Source of the DNA: Akkermansia muciniphila | GTDB taxonomy: Bacteria; Verrucomicrobiota; Verrucomicrobiia; Verrucomicrobiales; V1-33 | Direction: 5' to 3' | Length of the DNA stretch: 64,000 bases | Assembly: GCA_943333275.1 (NCBI GenBank) | Contig: CALQSQ010000003.1 | Span: 30,761 to 94,760, forward strand | Shown here: positions 16,653 to 28,596 of the stretch, piece after piece | Numbering within the stretch: position 1 is the first letter of the stretch | Layout: each line of letters begins with the position of its first letter | Notes under the pieces: generated by a model | What the model was told of the DNA's origin: nothing | The model's input: the letters and a program-made list of their open reading frames with translations, nothing else | Database searches by the model: none | Translations under genes and position numbers: made by a program

Positions 16653-19175
16653 CTACCGCCACATCACGCTAGGAAACTTCTTCGCCACCGCCTGCCGATG
16701 CTTCGGCCATTCGCGTGCCACGAAGGCAGGCCAGTCGGTGGTGCTAGCGAGGCGTTTGCCATCGGGCGTGCAGAGCTGGAGTTGCACAGGGAGTCGGCCT
16801 TCGCAGAGCGTCGGGTGTTCTTTGAGGGCGAAGCATTCCTGGAGCTTCACTTGAGCTTCGGGTGTGTCGGCAACGTAGCTGACTTTGATCGTGCCGCCGC
16901 TAGGCCAGGGGAGGGTGAGGGGTGCTAGCTCATCAAGCCAACTGACTTGGCCTTTGTCCAGATGCTGATGGAAGGCGGGGATGAGGGGCGCGGATTGGGC
17001 TTCTTTGACGAGGGAGAGGCCGGTGAAGGCGCGGGCGAGGCTGGTGGTGATGGCGGCGGCGTCGAAGGGGGCAAACTCGAGCTCGGGCAGGGTGGCGTGG
17101 ACGAGATTCACGCGGGCAATGAACTGCTTCAGCCGATGATCCATCAGCGGCAGCTCAAAGGCTCCGGCGCGGTGGGCTTCGGCGAGGCAACGTCCGCTGG
17201 CGATGGGATCGAGGTCGCGCTGCTGCGACTTTTGCTCGATGACGAGATCGCGATAGCGCACGAGCTTCATGGCGGCGACGCGCTTGTGCTGGGAATCAAA
17301 GAGGTGCTCGATGGTGGTGCTCAGATGCTGGGGAAACATCTCGGCGATCCACGCGGGCTGCACGGCGGTGGCGAGGCTGAGCAGGATCTGGCGCGAGGGT
17401 GTTTCGCGCAGATTCGCGGCCACGAAATAGGCGGCGTCTTGCACCACGCTTTCGCGCACGAGCTGGCCTTGGCGTTGGTCGGTGAGATCGCACTCGGGCT
17501 TGCCGGGAGTGCGGCGTTTGGCGAGTTGATCAACGAAGCCGGCCATGAGGCAACGCAGTAGCGCATCGCTTGAGGTCGGCTTGGCATCATGACCAGAAAG
17601 CGACTGCTTCGCCGCGTGCATGATTTGCTGGCAGGTCTGCTCCACCTGTCGTGCGACTTGCGCATTGATGCCGTAGCTGCGGCAACGCTCAAAGCTGAAG
17701 CCGTTCGCTTTGGCGAAGTCGTAGGCGCGCATCAGCGCGATGAAATCGGAGTCCGCGCTGTCCTCGAACATCTCACGCGCGGCTTTGGTTTGCGCATCAT
17801 CGCGATCCAGTCGTGCGAGCAAATCGCGACCACTGACCAACGCGGCGCACAAGGCGGCATCGGCCACGCAGCCGCGCTGGCTGGCTTCGATCAACATGCG
17901 CGAGTAGCGCGGGTGCATGGGCAGGCGCAGCATTTGGCGGCCGATGGGCGTGAGGTCCGCATCGAGCAAGGCCCCAAGCATGGTGAGCAGGCGCTCGGCG
18001 CGCACGACGGCCTGCGGATCGGGTTTGTCCAGCCAGTCAAACATGGCCGCTTCCCGGATGCCGAGCGAGTGCAGCAGCAGCACGACCTCCGCGAGGTCGC
18101 TGCGCTGAATCTCCGGCGTGTCGCGCTCCTCGCGATCCTTGTGGCCGAACACGGTCCACAGGCGATGACAGGTGCCAGGCGCGGTGCGACCGGCGCGGCC
18201 TTTGCGCTGATCCGCACTGGCGCGGCTGATGGGCTCCAGCAAGAGCGTGCCGATGCCGCGCTCGGCATCGTAACGAGCCACGCGAGCGATGCCGCTATCC
18301 ACGACATGGCGGATGCCGTCGATGGTGATGCTGGTCTCGGCGACGTTGGTGGCGACGATCACTTTGCGCAGCGAGTTCGGCGCAAAGGCGCGGTCCTGCT
18401 CCTGCGGTTCGAGTTCGCCATGCAGTGGGATGCAGGCCACACGCTCCCGCGTTCTCAGTCCGCGCAGGGCATCGAGTGTGCCCTGGATCTCGCCACGGCC
18501 CGGCATGAAGACGAGGATGTCGCCGGGGTCGTCGTCATTGATGATGCGCTCGACCGCCTCGGCAGCTTGCGCGGTGATCGGACGCTGATCAGGCATCGAG
18601 AGATAGCCCACCTCCACAGGATAACTTTGCCCTTCGGAGACAAGGGTCGGGCATAGATCCAAATACGCGGCCACAGGCTCCGCATCGAGCGTGGCCGACA
18701 TCACCACCATCGCCAAATCCGGCCGCTGCGTCTGCTGCAAATGCTTCACCAAGGCCAACGCCACATCGCTCAGCAAGTTCCGCTCGTGGAACTCATCAAA
18801 GACCACCGACCCGATCTTCGACAGCGAGCGATCATCCTGAAGCCAGCGCAGCAGAATGCCCTCCGTGACAAAACAAATGCGCGTCCCCACACTCGTGTGA
18901 TCATCAAACCGAATCTGATACCCCACCTCCGCCCCCAGCTTCCCCTCACGCTCCCAAGCCACCCGCGTCGCCACCGTGCGCGCCGCCACGCGTCGAGGTT
19001 GCAACACAACGATCATCTTATCCCCCGCGATCCCCGCATCCAACAGCATCTGCGGCACCTGCGTGGTCTTGCCTGAGCCCGTGGGGGGTACGAGCACCAA
19101 GCGATTGCCACCCCGCAGCGTGCGCAGGATGTCAGGGTGGATTTTCCAAATGGGGAGCGCGGTGGATACAGGCAT
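16653..19175 (-). CDS. hrpB: ATP-dependent DEAH-box helicase HrpB
   Basis: 840 aa, the usual length for HrpB. Helicase motifs run in order: I PPTGSGKTTQ (about 30-39), Ia QPRRVAARTVA, II FDEFHERNL (HrpB-type D-E-F-H), III VVMSATLDAEPV, V ATNVAETSITIDG, VI QRKGRAGRTAPG. The helicase-associated helical domain follows, and the C-terminal domain ends in a family-like segment (AVAKKFPSVMW). It is predicted to unwind nucleic acid with NTP hydrolysis; the physiological substrate in bacteria is unclear. It stands alone between the DUF4375-like gene and the tannase-family gene on the same strand. Confidence 0.93.
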   Translation of the reverse strand: MPVSTALPIWKIHPDILRTLRGGNRLVLVPPTGSGKTTQVPQMLLDAGIAGDKMIVVLQPRRVAARTVATRVAWEREGKLGAEVGYQIRFDDHTSVGTRICFVTEGILLRWLQDDRSLSKIGSVVFDEFHERNLLSDVALALVKHLQQTQRPDLAMVVMSATLDAEPVAAYLDLCPTLVSEGQSYPVEVGYLSMPDQRPITAQAAEAVERIINDDDPGDILVFMPGRGEIQGTLDALRGLRTRERVACIPLHGELEPQEQDRAFAPNSLRKVIVATNVAETSITIDGIRHVVDSGIARVARYDAERGIGTLLLEPISRASADQRKGRAGRTAPGTCHRLWTVFGHKDREERDTPEIQRSDLAEVVLLLHSLGIREAAMFDWLDKPDPQAVVRAERLLTMLGALLDADLTPIGRQMLRLPMHPRYSRMLIEASQRGCVADAALCAALVSGRDLLARLDRDDAQTKAAREMFEDSADSDFIALMRAYDFAKANGFSFERCRSYGINAQVARQVEQTCQQIMHAAKQSLSGHDAKPTSSDALLRCLMAGFVDQLAKRRTPGKPECDLTDQRQGQLVRESVVQDAAYFVAANLRETPSRQILLSLATAVQPAWIAEMFPQHLSTTIEHLFDSQHKRVAAMKLVRYRDLVIEQKSQQRDLDPIASGRCLAEAHRAGAFELPLMDHRLKQFIARVNLVHATLPELEFAPFDAAAITTSLARAFTGLSLVKEAQSAPLIPAFHQHLDKGQVSWLDELAPLTLPWPSGGTIKVSYVADTPEAQVKLQECFALKEHPTLCEGRLPVQLQLCTPDGKRLASTTDWPAFVAREWPKHRQAVAKKFPSVMWR

Positions 19176-19260
19176 GAAGTGTGGGTGAGCACGCTACGCC
19201 GCGGCCCAGGGAATGCCAATGGCGAACGTTGGCGCTTCGGAAGGGTCGGTCCCTTCCACC

Positions 19261-20742
19261 TCACTCAGCTGCAGGCGGAAGGAATCGTTCGGCAATCCGT
19301 TCGACACCGCCACGCGGGCCATCCACGGGCTGAAAGGTGGAGGTGAAAGCATTCCAGCCAGTCTTGGTCGGATACGGATAAATCGGCATTTCCCACGAGG
19401 GCTTGCCGTTCTCGCCGTGACGGCCCTGCAACGCAAAGGGTGCGGTGCCGGTCTCGCGCCAGGTCTTCACGGCATCGAGGAGGCTGGGTAGCTGATTGAT
19501 GCCTGGGCCGCCGCCGTGGGAGAGACCGGGGACGACGTAGAAGCGGAAGAATGATTGCACTTTTTCGAGTCCACCGAAGTGGTTGATCACGCGCTCGTAG
19601 TAGTCGATGGAGGCGTGGTAGGGCACGACGGAATCGGCGGTGCCGAGCGTCATGATGAGCTTGCCGCCGCGCTTTTCGAAGGCGCTGAGGTCGGGGTTCT
19701 CGGCATTGAGATACGGGGCGAGTTTGGCGGTGTAGGTGTCGATGTCCGCGCCGAAGTTGATGTCCTCAAGTTTCTTGTCTTTACCGAAGACCCAGTTGAA
19801 GAGATACAGATGCCCGTGCGAGGCCTCGATGGAACTGCCCAGCGGGATGCCATTGAAGATGCGCTCGCCAGTCACGGCATGGCGTGGGCCGTCGAAGAGC
19901 TTTCGCAAGGCAGTCGCGTGTTCGCCGGTGAGTGTGGCGTCCTTCTTCAGCGCCAGCGCGATGACGGCCTCGATGTCCTGCGCGGTGCAACGCGGATCGG
20001 AAACGAACTTGCCCGCTGCTGCAGGTATCTCGCGCGACGCCATGAACTCATTCGCAGCGGCCATGACACTGGCGTCCTGCTCCTTGGTGAAAGGACATTT
20101 TCTCAAAATCTGCTCGTTCCACAGGAAGTAAGCGTGCAGCGGCGTGCGGCAATGTGCGGCGACGGCCGCGGCGATGCCATCATAATCCTCGGGATAACGC
20201 TGCGCCTCCTGCAAGGCCTGCTGGCCGCCGGTCGAGCCGCCGCTGAAATACGAAAGCTCTGGAGCTTTGCCGTAGTGCGCCTTCACGATCTGTTTGCCCA
20301 CGACCGTCATGAGGTGCGTGGCGCGAAAACCAAAATCCTTCCATACTTCCGGATTGCCTATGCCCGAGTCGGGATTCGGAGCAGTGCCCATGTCGGTGGT
20401 CGCCACAGCGAATCCATCGGCGCTGGCTCCGTCCAGACCGCCGGGATCGATGTGACCGGCAGCGCCACCATTGCCGAGGCCGAGGAAGCGGGCGTTCCAT
20501 TTATCGGCCTCCGGCAGCCAGACTTCGACATTGATGTTCGAGCCTTTGGCAGGACTGACCACCACCTTCACAATCGTCCGCGTTCCCTTGGCATCGCGCT
20601 CCACAGTCGTGATCGTGGCTGCGTCGATCTTCAGGCCCCGCAGCACGGCCTGTTTTTCATCGCCTCGTTGTGGCGTCTCGCCGAATGCCGAAACACAAAG
20701 AAGCAACGGGACGGCGACGCGAGAGACAGATTTTCTATTCAT
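19261..20742 (-). CDS. Tannase/feruloyl-esterase family secreted hydrolase
   Basis: 493 aa with a Sec signal (about 1-21). An alpha/beta hydrolase of the tannase/feruloyl esterase family, which cleaves ester bonds of plant phenolic or terephthalate-type esters. Visible landmarks: FLGLGNGGAAGHI oxyanion region, nucleophile Ser170 in FSGGSTGGQQ, acid Asp in GTADSVVPY, and catalytic His in PGLSHGGGPG. In characterised members the Ser and His are flanked by a Cys pair (CS-D-HC). Here both Cys positions are Gly (GGSTGG, SHGG), so the disulfide is absent. The gene has no obvious operon partner. Substrate is not predictable from sequence. Confidence 0.88.
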   Translation of the reverse strand: MNRKSVSRVAVPLLLCVSAFGETPQRGDEKQAVLRGLKIDAATITTVERDAKGTRTIVKVVVSPAKGSNINVEVWLPEADKWNARFLGLGNGGAAGHIDPGGLDGASADGFAVATTDMGTAPNPDSGIGNPEVWKDFGFRATHLMTVVGKQIVKAHYGKAPELSYFSGGSTGGQQALQEAQRYPEDYDGIAAAVAAHCRTPLHAYFLWNEQILRKCPFTKEQDASVMAAANEFMASREIPAAAGKFVSDPRCTAQDIEAVIALALKKDATLTGEHATALRKLFDGPRHAVTGERIFNGIPLGSSIEASHGHLYLFNWVFGKDKKLEDINFGADIDTYTAKLAPYLNAENPDLSAFEKRGGKLIMTLGTADSVVPYHASIDYYERVINHFGGLEKVQSFFRFYVVPGLSHGGGPGINQLPSLLDAVKTWRETGTAPFALQGRHGENGKPSWEMPIYPYPTKTGWNAFTSTFQPVDGPRGGVERIAERFLPPAAE

Positions 20743-20982
20743 GGGAGTGTGCAGATTGTCGTGAGTCTACACAGAGGTGTCGCGAGTCGTCGATCAAACA
20801 ATGTTAGAAAAGGTTCCAAGAACAATGGCTGGAAAATAAGCCGGACGAATCTCAGGGCTCCGAGCCTGCCCCGTCAGGCTCCCACCGAAGCGGTTGGCTC
20901 AAGGTGCAGGCGAGGGTGGAGAGATGAGGAACGGACCATGGTGCCACCGTGGCGGCCACGATCCGGAAGTTTGTGAGCCTGT

Positions 20983-22002
20983 TTACTTTATGAGACCGCG
21001 TGGGATCTTCTTCAGGGCGTCGTTGAGGAGACGTTTGGCTTCTGCGCCGGCGTCGTCCACGTCCGCATCGCCGTCTTTCTCAGGCTTCGGCTCGGGTTCG
21101 GCGGAATCCGGGGGATTGGACCAGTCCATTCCCTGTGTGAAGATTTTCACGGTGCATCCTTTTCCGGCAGGCTGGACCATGATGGTGAGGTCCGCGCCGT
21201 CGCGTTTGCGTTTCAGGATGGCGTTGGTTTTGCCCATCAAACTGCCGGGGGCTTCCTTCCATCCGTCCTTCTTGAGTTTCGCTGAGAAATCAGTGGCCAC
21301 GGCGCTCACTGAAGCGTCGGAACTGAAGGCGATCTGCTGCACAGTTTGCTTGAACTCCACGTTCTTCGCCGCTGCCGGGAGAGGGAGTTTTTCCACCGGG
21401 AGCTTCGGTCCGGCATCTGCAGGCTCGTCGTCAGGCTCGGTTGGCGTGTCCTTTGCCTTGCCAGTCTTCTTTGGTTCGGTGGGAGCGGGCGCGTCGGCGA
21501 AAGCGCCCTTGGGCAGCGTGGCGGAGAACGTGAGGTCCACGTTCCACTTCTGGCCGAATGCATCCAGCTCGCCGCCCGTCGTGAGGTTTCCAGAGACTTG
21601 CGTCTCCGTAACCTTGAAGTCCTTCATCTTGATCTCGCCGACGGCGGAGAACGGCGATTTCTCGTGTGCGGTGTGAGCGACTTCGCAGCCGAAAATGCCG
21701 CCATCCTTGAACACACTGATAACCAGCGCGCTTCCCAATTTTTTGAAGCCAGCGTCCCAGTCCGGCTTTTCGGACTTGGCCGGATCCTTCTCGGTGAAGA
21801 CCAGCTTGATGGCGGACTTGTCGCTGAAGGGCTCGCGGTTCTGCACGATCAGATACTTGAGCTTCGCGTCCTTGCCGTCGCCCAGGAACGTGCCTTTGAC
21901 GACCGGTTTATCCCCAGACGCTTCCGCGGGGGATGAAGAGAGCAGCAGGGCGCTGAACAAGCCAGCGGCCAACGGGAGGAGAAGGATTCTTTTTGGGCTC
22001 AT
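20983..22002 (-). CDS. Secreted hypothetical protein
   Basis: 339 aa. N-terminal Sec signal (MSPKRILLLPLAAGLFSALL) with cleavage near ASG. Two parts are joined by a Pro/Glu/Lys-rich linker (about 180-205). The first is beta-rich (VVKGTFLGDGKDAKLKYLIV; SGNLTTGGELDAFGQKWNVD) and the second begins VEFKQTVQQIAFSSDASVSA, with a helix and strand pattern. The tail is acidic then helical (AEAKRLLNDALKKIPRGL). No family recognised. It is read in the same direction as the LysR gene but 15 bp beyond that gene's stop, so read-through transcription is possible. Confidence 0.75.
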   Translation of the reverse strand: MSPKRILLLPLAAGLFSALLLSSSPAEASGDKPVVKGTFLGDGKDAKLKYLIVQNREPFSDKSAIKLVFTEKDPAKSEKPDWDAGFKKLGSALVISVFKDGGIFGCEVAHTAHEKSPFSAVGEIKMKDFKVTETQVSGNLTTGGELDAFGQKWNVDLTFSATLPKGAFADAPAPTEPKKTGKAKDTPTEPDDEPADAGPKLPVEKLPLPAAAKNVEFKQTVQQIAFSSDASVSAVATDFSAKLKKDGWKEAPGSLMGKTNAILKRKRDGADLTIMVQPAGKGCTVKIFTQGMDWSNPPDSAEPEPKPEKDGDADVDDAGAEAKRLLNDALKKIPRGLIK

Positions 22003-22017
22003 AAGTGCAGCAAGGAT

Positions 22018-22938
22018 TCATGAGGGGGTTTTGTTTTGCAAACTGTTTTGAAGCGAGCAAACTGCCCGGAGACAATCACGCAGCCAGCGATGCGCTGGAT
22101 CGGCGTCCATGCGGGGATGCCACAGCAGAGAAACCGTGAACTCCGGAGTGGTGACTGGAAGAGGAAAACTATGCATGCCGACACGCAGGACTCCGGTGTG
22201 CCGCTCGGGAACACTGGCGATCAGGTCAGAGGCCCGGGCCAGAGCCAGCGCGGTCGCGAAGCCACCGACGGTCGTGATGATATTCCGATCCAGTCCGAGC
22301 GGTTCCAAGGCTTCCTCAATGGATCCCATTTCAAGGCCCTGACGTGAAACGGCAATATGTCCCCCATCGGCATAGCGGGAGGGCGTAATCCTGCCTTTGC
22401 TCAAGGGGTGGCCAGCTCGCACCACGCCAACGAAACGATCCCGAAACAAGGCCTGCGCACGAACCTCCGGCCCGATCGCTTTCCCGACCACTCCCGTTTC
22501 CAGATCGATCATCCCATCGCGCAGCGGTGCACTGTCTTTGTCAGGCTTGAGCACGAAACACAACCTCACGCCGGGAGCTTCCTCATTGATACGGGAGATC
22601 AGACCAGGACCGAAGTTTTCCACAAAGCCTTCGCTAGTCCGCAACGTGAAGGTTCGAGCGAGCAGTTTGAGATTGAGTGTCTTCGCGGGGCGAAGCACGG
22701 CTTCCGAATCCTTCACCAATTGACGAACCTGCTCCCGGATTTCGATGGCCCGGGGTGTAGGGACGAGACCCCGGCCTGCCCTTACCAACAGCGGATCCCC
22801 TGTTGTTTCACGAAGCCTCGCCAGCGATCGACTCATCGCTGAGGAACTCAGACGCAACCGCTGACCAGCGCGAGCGACGCTGCCTTCCGCAAGCAGGACA
22901 TCAAGGGTTATGAGCAAATTGAGATCGGGCCTCGACAT
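22018..22938 (-). CDS. LysR-family transcriptional regulator
   Basis: 306 aa. The N-terminal winged helix-turn-helix is typical: LLITLDVLLAEGSVARAGQ, then LSSSAMSRSLARLRETTGDP and LLVRAGRGLVPTPRA. The rest is the periplasmic-binding-protein-like effector domain (about 90-300). It is divergent from the MFS exporter gene at 23030, with 91 bp between starts. This is the classic arrangement for a LysR protein controlling its neighbour from the shared intergenic region. The inducer is unknown. Confidence 0.93.
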   Translation of the reverse strand: MSRPDLNLLITLDVLLAEGSVARAGQRLRLSSSAMSRSLARLRETTGDPLLVRAGRGLVPTPRAIEIREQVRQLVKDSEAVLRPAKTLNLKLLARTFTLRTSEGFVENFGPGLISRINEEAPGVRLCFVLKPDKDSAPLRDGMIDLETGVVGKAIGPEVRAQALFRDRFVGVVRAGHPLSKGRITPSRYADGGHIAVSRQGLEMGSIEEALEPLGLDRNIITTVGGFATALALARASDLIASVPERHTGVLRVGMHSFPLPVTTPEFTVSLLWHPRMDADPAHRWLRDCLRAVCSLQNSLQNKTPS

Positions 22939-23029
22939 GAGCGCAAGATATGTGGAATGGCGTCAAACGCAATGATACAATGCAAATGGTGCGTCTTCCG
23001 CCATGTCTGCCATGGGATAGATCAGGAGC

Positions 23030-24469
23030 ATGTTAAACACAAACCTTGCGTCACAAACACAGACAACTGCAGGAACCCCAGCAAAGGCATCTTCCGCGAG
23101 ATGGGCGCGGACAAGTCTTTCCCTTTCCATGCTACTGTCCTCCCTGGGCACCAGCAGCGCCAATGTCGCCTTGCCAACGTTAGAACGCGCATTCAATGCC
23201 ACCTTTCAGGAGGTTCAATGGATCGTCCTCGCATATCTTCTGGTGATTACCACGCTGATCGTCAGCGTTGGACGCCTTGGAGACATCACCGGACGCAAGT
23301 TTCTGCTGCTCGTTGGCCTGTCCTTGTTCACAACAGCCTCGGCCCTGTGCGGCACCGCACCCACTCTCTGGATGCTGATAACCGCCCGGATGTTGCAGGG
23401 GCTCGGTGCGGCCATCTTGATGGCCCTCACAATGGCATTGGTAGGCGAAACAGTCCCGGCGGACAAGACCGGTGGCGCAATGGGCCTGCTGGGGACCATG
23501 TCTGCCATTGGAACCGCCCTTGGGCCTTCGCTGGGTGGCGTGTTGATCGCCGGACTTGGTTGGAGGGCCATCTTTCTCATCAATGTTCCTCTGGGCCTCG
23601 TGGCGTTTCATCTCGCTCATCGCCACCTGCCGGCGGATTGTCGAAGGCCAAAAACCCAACGGCGCGGGCTCGACAAGATGGGTTCGTTGGTGCTCACTCT
23701 CACACTCGGAACGTATGCGCTCGCGATGACGTTCGGGCGCGGCAGTTTTGGTCTGCCCAATGTGGTTCTGCTGATGACAGCGGTTGGTGGAGCAGCCTTG
23801 TTCTTGCGCATTGAGACGAGAGCAGCATCTCCGTTGATCCGACTGACGCTCTTCCGCAGTCCCGTGCTGAGCGCCAGCCTTGCCATGGGCACATTGGTCG
23901 CGACGGTGATGATGGCGACGCTGGTCGTTGGGCCATTCTATCTCTCCCGTGCGCTTGGGCTTGATGCGGTGCTGGTGGGACTTGTGATGACTGCAGGACC
24001 TCTGGTTGCCGCGCTCACCGGCATACCTTCCGGCCGGGTGGTGGACCGCTTTGGCGCCCAGAGCATGACGGTCTTCGGACTTCTCGGAATGGCAGTTGGT
24101 TCCCTCCTTCTGTCCCTATTTCCAAGGAGCTTCGGCATCCCGGGCTACATTGCGCCTCTCATCCTCATCACAGCGGGCTATGCGCTGTTCCAGACCGCGA
24201 ATAACACAGGCGTTATGAAGGAAATTTCTCCGGACCAACGGGGTGTCATGTCCGGCCTGCTCAACCTGTCGCGCAATCTCGGGCTTATCACCGGCTCATC
24301 GGTGATGGGCGCGGTGTTCTCCATCGCATCAGGGGCGACCGATCTCAAAATAGCCGATGCTGAATCAGTCTCCATCGGAATGCGGACCACATTCACTGTC
24401 GCGACGATTTTCATCGTGATCGCGCTCGCCGTTGCAGTAGGAAGCAGGATTCTTGCGCGAGGCCGCTGA
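23030..24469 (+). CDS. MFS drug-efflux-type transporter (DHA2 / EmrB-QacA family)
   Basis: 479 aa, about 14 TM helices. Motif A between TM2 and TM3 is GRLGDITGRK. Motif C in TM5 is GTALGPSLGG, characteristic of drug:H+ antiporters; the D1 motif LPTLERAF is near residue 49-56. It is expected to export a toxic or antibiotic-like compound from the inner membrane using the proton gradient. It is divergent from the LysR gene and likely controlled by it. The pair looks like a self-contained resistance cassette of the kind often transferred between bacteria, but I see no mobile-element ends. Confidence 0.92.
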   Translation: MLNTNLASQTQTTAGTPAKASSARWARTSLSLSMLLSSLGTSSANVALPTLERAFNATFQEVQWIVLAYLLVITTLIVSVGRLGDITGRKFLLLVGLSLFTTASALCGTAPTLWMLITARMLQGLGAAILMALTMALVGETVPADKTGGAMGLLGTMSAIGTALGPSLGGVLIAGLGWRAIFLINVPLGLVAFHLAHRHLPADCRRPKTQRRGLDKMGSLVLTLTLGTYALAMTFGRGSFGLPNVVLLMTAVGGAALFLRIETRAASPLIRLTLFRSPVLSASLAMGTLVATVMMATLVVGPFYLSRALGLDAVLVGLVMTAGPLVAALTGIPSGRVVDRFGAQSMTVFGLLGMAVGSLLLSLFPRSFGIPGYIAPLILITAGYALFQTANNTGVMKEISPDQRGVMSGLLNLSRNLGLITGSSVMGAVFSIASGATDLKIADAESVSIGMRTTFTVATIFIVIALAVAVGSRILARGR

Positions 24470-24608
24470 GGGAGGAAAGGCAGAGAACGCGAAAGCGTTA
24501 GCCCGCTTATCCGATGCAAGACTTCTGGACCGAGAGGAGATGTGACTAGTCACAGATTTGACATCATTTTCTACCGGGAGGAACCAACACCTCACGGTTA
24601 CAATGAAG

Positions 24609-24646
24609 AACGCCCCGGACCTGCTGAGATCCGGGGCGTTTTGTTT
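24609..24646 (+). terminator. Intrinsic terminator, possibly bidirectional
   Basis: Perfect 11-bp stem: AACGCCCCGGA at 24609-24619 pairs with TCCGGGGCGTT at 24630-24640 around a 10-nt loop, followed by TTGTTT on the plus strand. It lies between the convergent MFS and katG genes. It suits termination of the plus-strand MFS transcript; on the minus strand the tail is only moderately T-rich. Confidence 0.8.
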
Positions 24647-24664
24647 CAAATCCATTGCTGGATA

Positions 24665-26977
<2,313 letters not shown>

Positions 26978-27029
26978 TTATTTGCGTGGGACTTGACCTG
27001 CGTCCATCCCCGAATTCCGCCCCCCGGAA

Positions 27030-28397
27030 TCAGACCAGCTCCCGGATCGGCTTGGCGTTGCCCTCGACCAGCAGGTGCGGGCGACCCCGGACGTCGGTGA
27101 CGTAGCTCGCGGCGGTGTCGATTCCCAGATTGTGGTAGAGGGTGGCAAAGACTTCTGGAAACGTCACCGGACGCTCCACCGCTTCTGCGCCGAGGCGGTC
27201 GGTGGCACCGATGACCTGCCCGGTCCGCATGCCACCGCCGGCGAGCAGGGCCATGCCCACCGCCGGCCAGTGATCGCGACCCACGTCCCCGTTGATCTTG
27301 GGCGTGCGGCCGAATTCGCCCCAGACGAGAACGCTCGTGTCCTTGTCCATACCGCGGTCGTGCAGATCATCGATGAGAGCACAAATCGCGTTGTCGAAAA
27401 TCGGAAAGTCTTCCCGCTCGCGTTTGAAAATTTCATTGCCCTTGCCGCCGTGCCAGTCCCACTTGCTGTAATTGACCGTCACGACACGCGCGCCCGCCTC
27501 GACCAATCTTCGCGCTGCCAGGAAACTCTGTGGCACGCGGGGGGCGCCGTTGTCGTCGATGCGTTTGACCTCGTCGCCTTTGCCGTAGCGTTCGAGCAAT
27601 TTCGGATCCTCCTTCGACAGGTCGAGGGCGTCGCCGAGGCGGGATGAGGTAAGAATGCCCATCGCCTGCTCTGAAAAGGCGTCCAGTCCCTCCATGGCAC
27701 CGCTCGTGTCGGCGTCGCGACGGAACTTGTCGAAGCTTGCCAGCAGTTGCTTGCGGTCGCCGAGGCGTTCGAGCGTGAGGCCATTGAGTTTCATGTCTGC
27801 GCGGGTCGGCCCCACAGGACGGAACGCGGAATTTGCGACGCCGAGCATGCCGGGGCCCGGCTCGTTGTAGGGGCCGTGCGTGCATTCGTAACACATGCTC
27901 ATGAAAGGCGGCATCCCCTTGTGAACCGGACCATGGAGTTTGGCGACCACACTGCCGAACGGCGCCCACCCGCCCGCCGGGGTCGGAACTTCCAGGGGCT
28001 TGTGCCCGGTGTAGCATTGAAACGCGTCATGCTCGGCCTGTGCCCCAACCAGCGAGCGGATGATGGCAAATTTGTCCATCCGCCTGGCCATCTGCGGGAA
28101 CAGGTCGCAAATCTCAATGCCCGGCACGTTGGTGCCCATGGCGCGCATGGGTCCGGCAATTTCAGCGGGAGCATCCTTTTTTATATCGAACATGTCCTGA
28201 TGCGGCGGACCGCCGACCAGGTAAATCAGGATGACCGACTTCTGCGAACTGCCAATTCCCGCCTTGGACTCCGCAGCCAGCAAATGCGGCAGCGACAAGC
28301 CGGCCGCGCCCAGTCCGCCGATTCTTAGAAAATTCCGCCGGCTGATCCCGTCGCAGAACTTGGAGCCACGATCGCCTGGGGCAAAGATTTTGAGCAT
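27030..28397 (-). CDS. DUF1501 protein, Tat-exported
   Basis: 455 aa of the DUF1501 family (sulfatase/alkaline-phosphatase-like fold), abundant in Planctomycetes and Verrucomicrobia. A twin-arginine signal is visible (SRRNFLRIGGLGAAGLSLP, residues 19-37). Landmarks: LIYLVGGPPHQDMFDIK, FQCYTGHKP, LVWGEFGRTPKI and GRDHWPAVGMALLAGGGM near the end. In these phyla it is normally paired with a DUF1549/DUF1553 heme protein just upstream, but no such gene is adjacent here. The biochemical role is undetermined; it has been proposed to act on the cell surface or in polysaccharide use. Confidence 0.9.
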   Translation of the reverse strand: MLKIFAPGDRGSKFCDGISRRNFLRIGGLGAAGLSLPHLLAAESKAGIGSSQKSVILIYLVGGPPHQDMFDIKKDAPAEIAGPMRAMGTNVPGIEICDLFPQMARRMDKFAIIRSLVGAQAEHDAFQCYTGHKPLEVPTPAGGWAPFGSVVAKLHGPVHKGMPPFMSMCYECTHGPYNEPGPGMLGVANSAFRPVGPTRADMKLNGLTLERLGDRKQLLASFDKFRRDADTSGAMEGLDAFSEQAMGILTSSRLGDALDLSKEDPKLLERYGKGDEVKRIDDNGAPRVPQSFLAARRLVEAGARVVTVNYSKWDWHGGKGNEIFKREREDFPIFDNAICALIDDLHDRGMDKDTSVLVWGEFGRTPKINGDVGRDHWPAVGMALLAGGGMRTGQVIGATDRLGAEAVERPVTFPEVFATLYHNLGIDTAASYVTDVRGRPHLLVEGNAKPIRELV

Positions 28398-28596
28398 CGT
28401 GATCGGATAGATTTTGGGATGAAGAAACGCACGGAGGTCATCTCCAACGAAGATGCATCCGCTGCCACGCCTACACTCTGGGCAATTGAACGGCTGCTGT
28501 CAAACTTCGGGGAATAGGTGAAACGCGTGAAAGGGTCGGTGGGCAAACATCGACAACCCGCAACTCCATCCCTGAATCCTTAATCTCCCGCGTCGC

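Noticed and set aside
20868..20887. GAGCCTG/CAGGCTC hairpin downstream of nothing obvious
   Set aside because: No T-run follows and it is not at the 3' end of a gene, so not called a terminator.
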